A stretch of DNA of 6,459 nucleotides, from positions 1 to 6,459 of the forward strand of contig CAZXOC010000363.1 of the NCBI GenBank assembly GCA_964642165.1, read 5' to 3'. The notes under the pieces were generated by a model. That model saw only the letters and a program-made list of their open reading frames with translations, was not told the DNA's origin and searched no databases. Positions 5,679 to 6,459 of this stretch are shown piece after piece (positions within the stretch are counted from its first letter, which is position 1; each line of letters starts with the position of its first letter). Origin of the DNA: CAYRVX01 sp964642165 (GTDB lineage: Bacteria > Planctomycetota > Phycisphaerae > SM23-33). The position numbers were made by a program, and so were the translations under genes.

Positions 5679-6459
5679 GTGGCAAACGTCTGGGACGCGA
5701 TGAAGAAGCACGAGGCCGAGGAGGCGGCCAGGGCTGCCGAGGTCGCCCAGGTCGAGGAAGGCGAAGAGGCTCGACCGGCCGGCCCGGAGAACGCCGCCGC
5801 CACAGCCAGCCGTCGAGCGGGGACTGCCGTCGAGGCCCCGCCGAGTCGAGGACCGTCGGGGGCCAGAGCAAGGCGGCCGGGAACGTCGAAGGAACGGGGC
5901 TACTCCGAGCTCCTCCTGGCCTACCATCACCCCGGCGCATCCATCACCGAGGAGTACCGCAGCGCGCGAATCAGCATGACCGCGCAGTGCAACGACGGCA
6001 AGTTCTGCTATCTGGCCACCTCCGCCGATTCGGGGGAAGGCAAGACGATCACCTGCGCGAACCTCGCCGCTGTCCTGGCCGAACGCGAAGACCGCCGGAC
6101 CGTCTTCGTGGATGGCGACCTGCGCAAGGCGAAGCTGGCCGGCCTGCTCAACGCGCCCAACAAGCCGGGCGTGGCGGAGTTCCTGCGCGGGACGGTCTCG
6201 TCGGCCGAGATCATCCAGGAGACGGTCTACCCGAACCTGTCCTTCGTACCGGCCGGGCGGGCGGAGGAGCACGAGGTCGGCGAGCTGCTCACTCGGCCGG
6301 AGTTGGAGGACCTCGTCACCCAGCTGCGGCGGGAGTACGACCACGTGCTGTTCGACACGCCGCCGATCAACCGGGCCCCCGACGCGGGCCTGATCGGCCG
6401 CTGCACGGGCGAGGCGATCCTCGTCGTCCGGATGAACAAGACGCGCCGCGAGTCGGTCG
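5679..6459 (+). CDS. CpsD/CapB-like bacterial tyrosine autokinase (BY-kinase), cut by the right window edge
   Basis: The 260 codons present encode the cytoplasmic kinase that pairs with the chain-length protein; cycles of autophosphorylation on a C-terminal tyrosine cluster control oligomerisation and EPS output in this family. Residues 1-30 form an acidic, Ala/Glu-rich helix (VWDAMKKHEAEEAARAAE) and about 31-72 an Ala/Pro/Arg linker. The EX2RX2R oligomerisation motif is E91-R94-R97. Walker A is SADSGEGKT (115-123; Ser where many have Pro before GEGK), Walker A' is VFVDGDLRK (142-150, D145 and D147), and Walker B is VLFDTPPI (223-230, D226). The tyrosine cluster would lie past the window end and cannot be judged. 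GTG 5679 is chosen for its AGGAGG and two-base gap after the ATPase stop. Plain MinD/ParA ATPases are excluded by the EX2RX2R motif and the context. Confidence 0.9.
   Translation, partial: MANVWDAMKKHEAEEAARAAEVAQVEEGEEARPAGPENAAATASRRAGTAVEAPPSRGPSGARARRPGTSKERGYSELLLAYHHPGASITEEYRSARISMTAQCNDGKFCYLATSADSGEGKTITCANLAAVLAEREDRRTVFVDGDLRKAKLAGLLNAPNKPGVAEFLRGTVSSAEIIQETVYPNLSFVPAGRAEEHEVGELLTRPELEDLVTQLRREYDHVLFDTPPINRAPDAGLIGRCTGEAILVVRMNKTRRESV

Noticed and set aside
4642..5940. Antisense frame of 432 codons opposite the ATPase and kinase genes
   Set aside because: It spans the junction of two well-supported plus-strand genes, is Arg/Gly/Pro-rich, and has no recognisable domain.

Overview
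The window holds part of an extracellular polysaccharide (EPS/capsule) locus from a GC-rich bacterium. Gene content and protein style suggest a Planctomycetota member, perhaps Phycisphaerae. The evidence is Thr-Arg-Pro/Thr-Gln-Pro linkers in several proteins, a chain-length protein and its BY-kinase on separate genes, and an ExeA-like ATPase between them. This taxonomic placement is inference; nothing here is a phylogenetic marker.

Layout. The left part reads on the minus strand: a short initiating phosphoglycosyl transferase (128-781), followed 15 nt downstream by the start of another minus-strand frame that runs off the left edge (1-112). A 943-bp gene-free region (782-1724) separates it from a divergent plus-strand operon. 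The operon contains a Wza-like outer-membrane export lipoprotein (1725-2759), a Wzz/Wzc-like chain-length protein without a kinase domain (2811-4763), an ExeA/GspA-like AAA ATPase of the kind found in exosortase (PEP-CTERM) EPS loci (4783-5676), and a CpsD/CapB-like tyrosine autokinase cut by the right edge (5679-6459). Gaps are 51, 19 and 2 nt, so one transcript is likely.

How they work together (known for the families, inferred here). The phosphoglycosyl transferase puts the first sugar phosphate on undecaprenyl phosphate. The chain-length protein and the separate BY-kinase form the inner-membrane co-polymerase that controls polymerisation and export. The Wza-like lipoprotein forms the outer-membrane exit. 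The AAA ATPase is a conserved partner of such loci whose exact task is not settled. Glycosyltransferases, flippase, polymerase and any exosortase would lie outside the window.

The least ordinary part is the intergenic region. It carries a TATAAT box, a 10-bp hairpin and a strong intrinsic terminator, all on the plus strand and within about 100 bp. This looks like a small RNA gene of about 90 nt or an attenuated leader. Nearby are a hairpin that displays the Shine-Dalgarno of the sugar transferase in its loop, and two long perfect palindromes.
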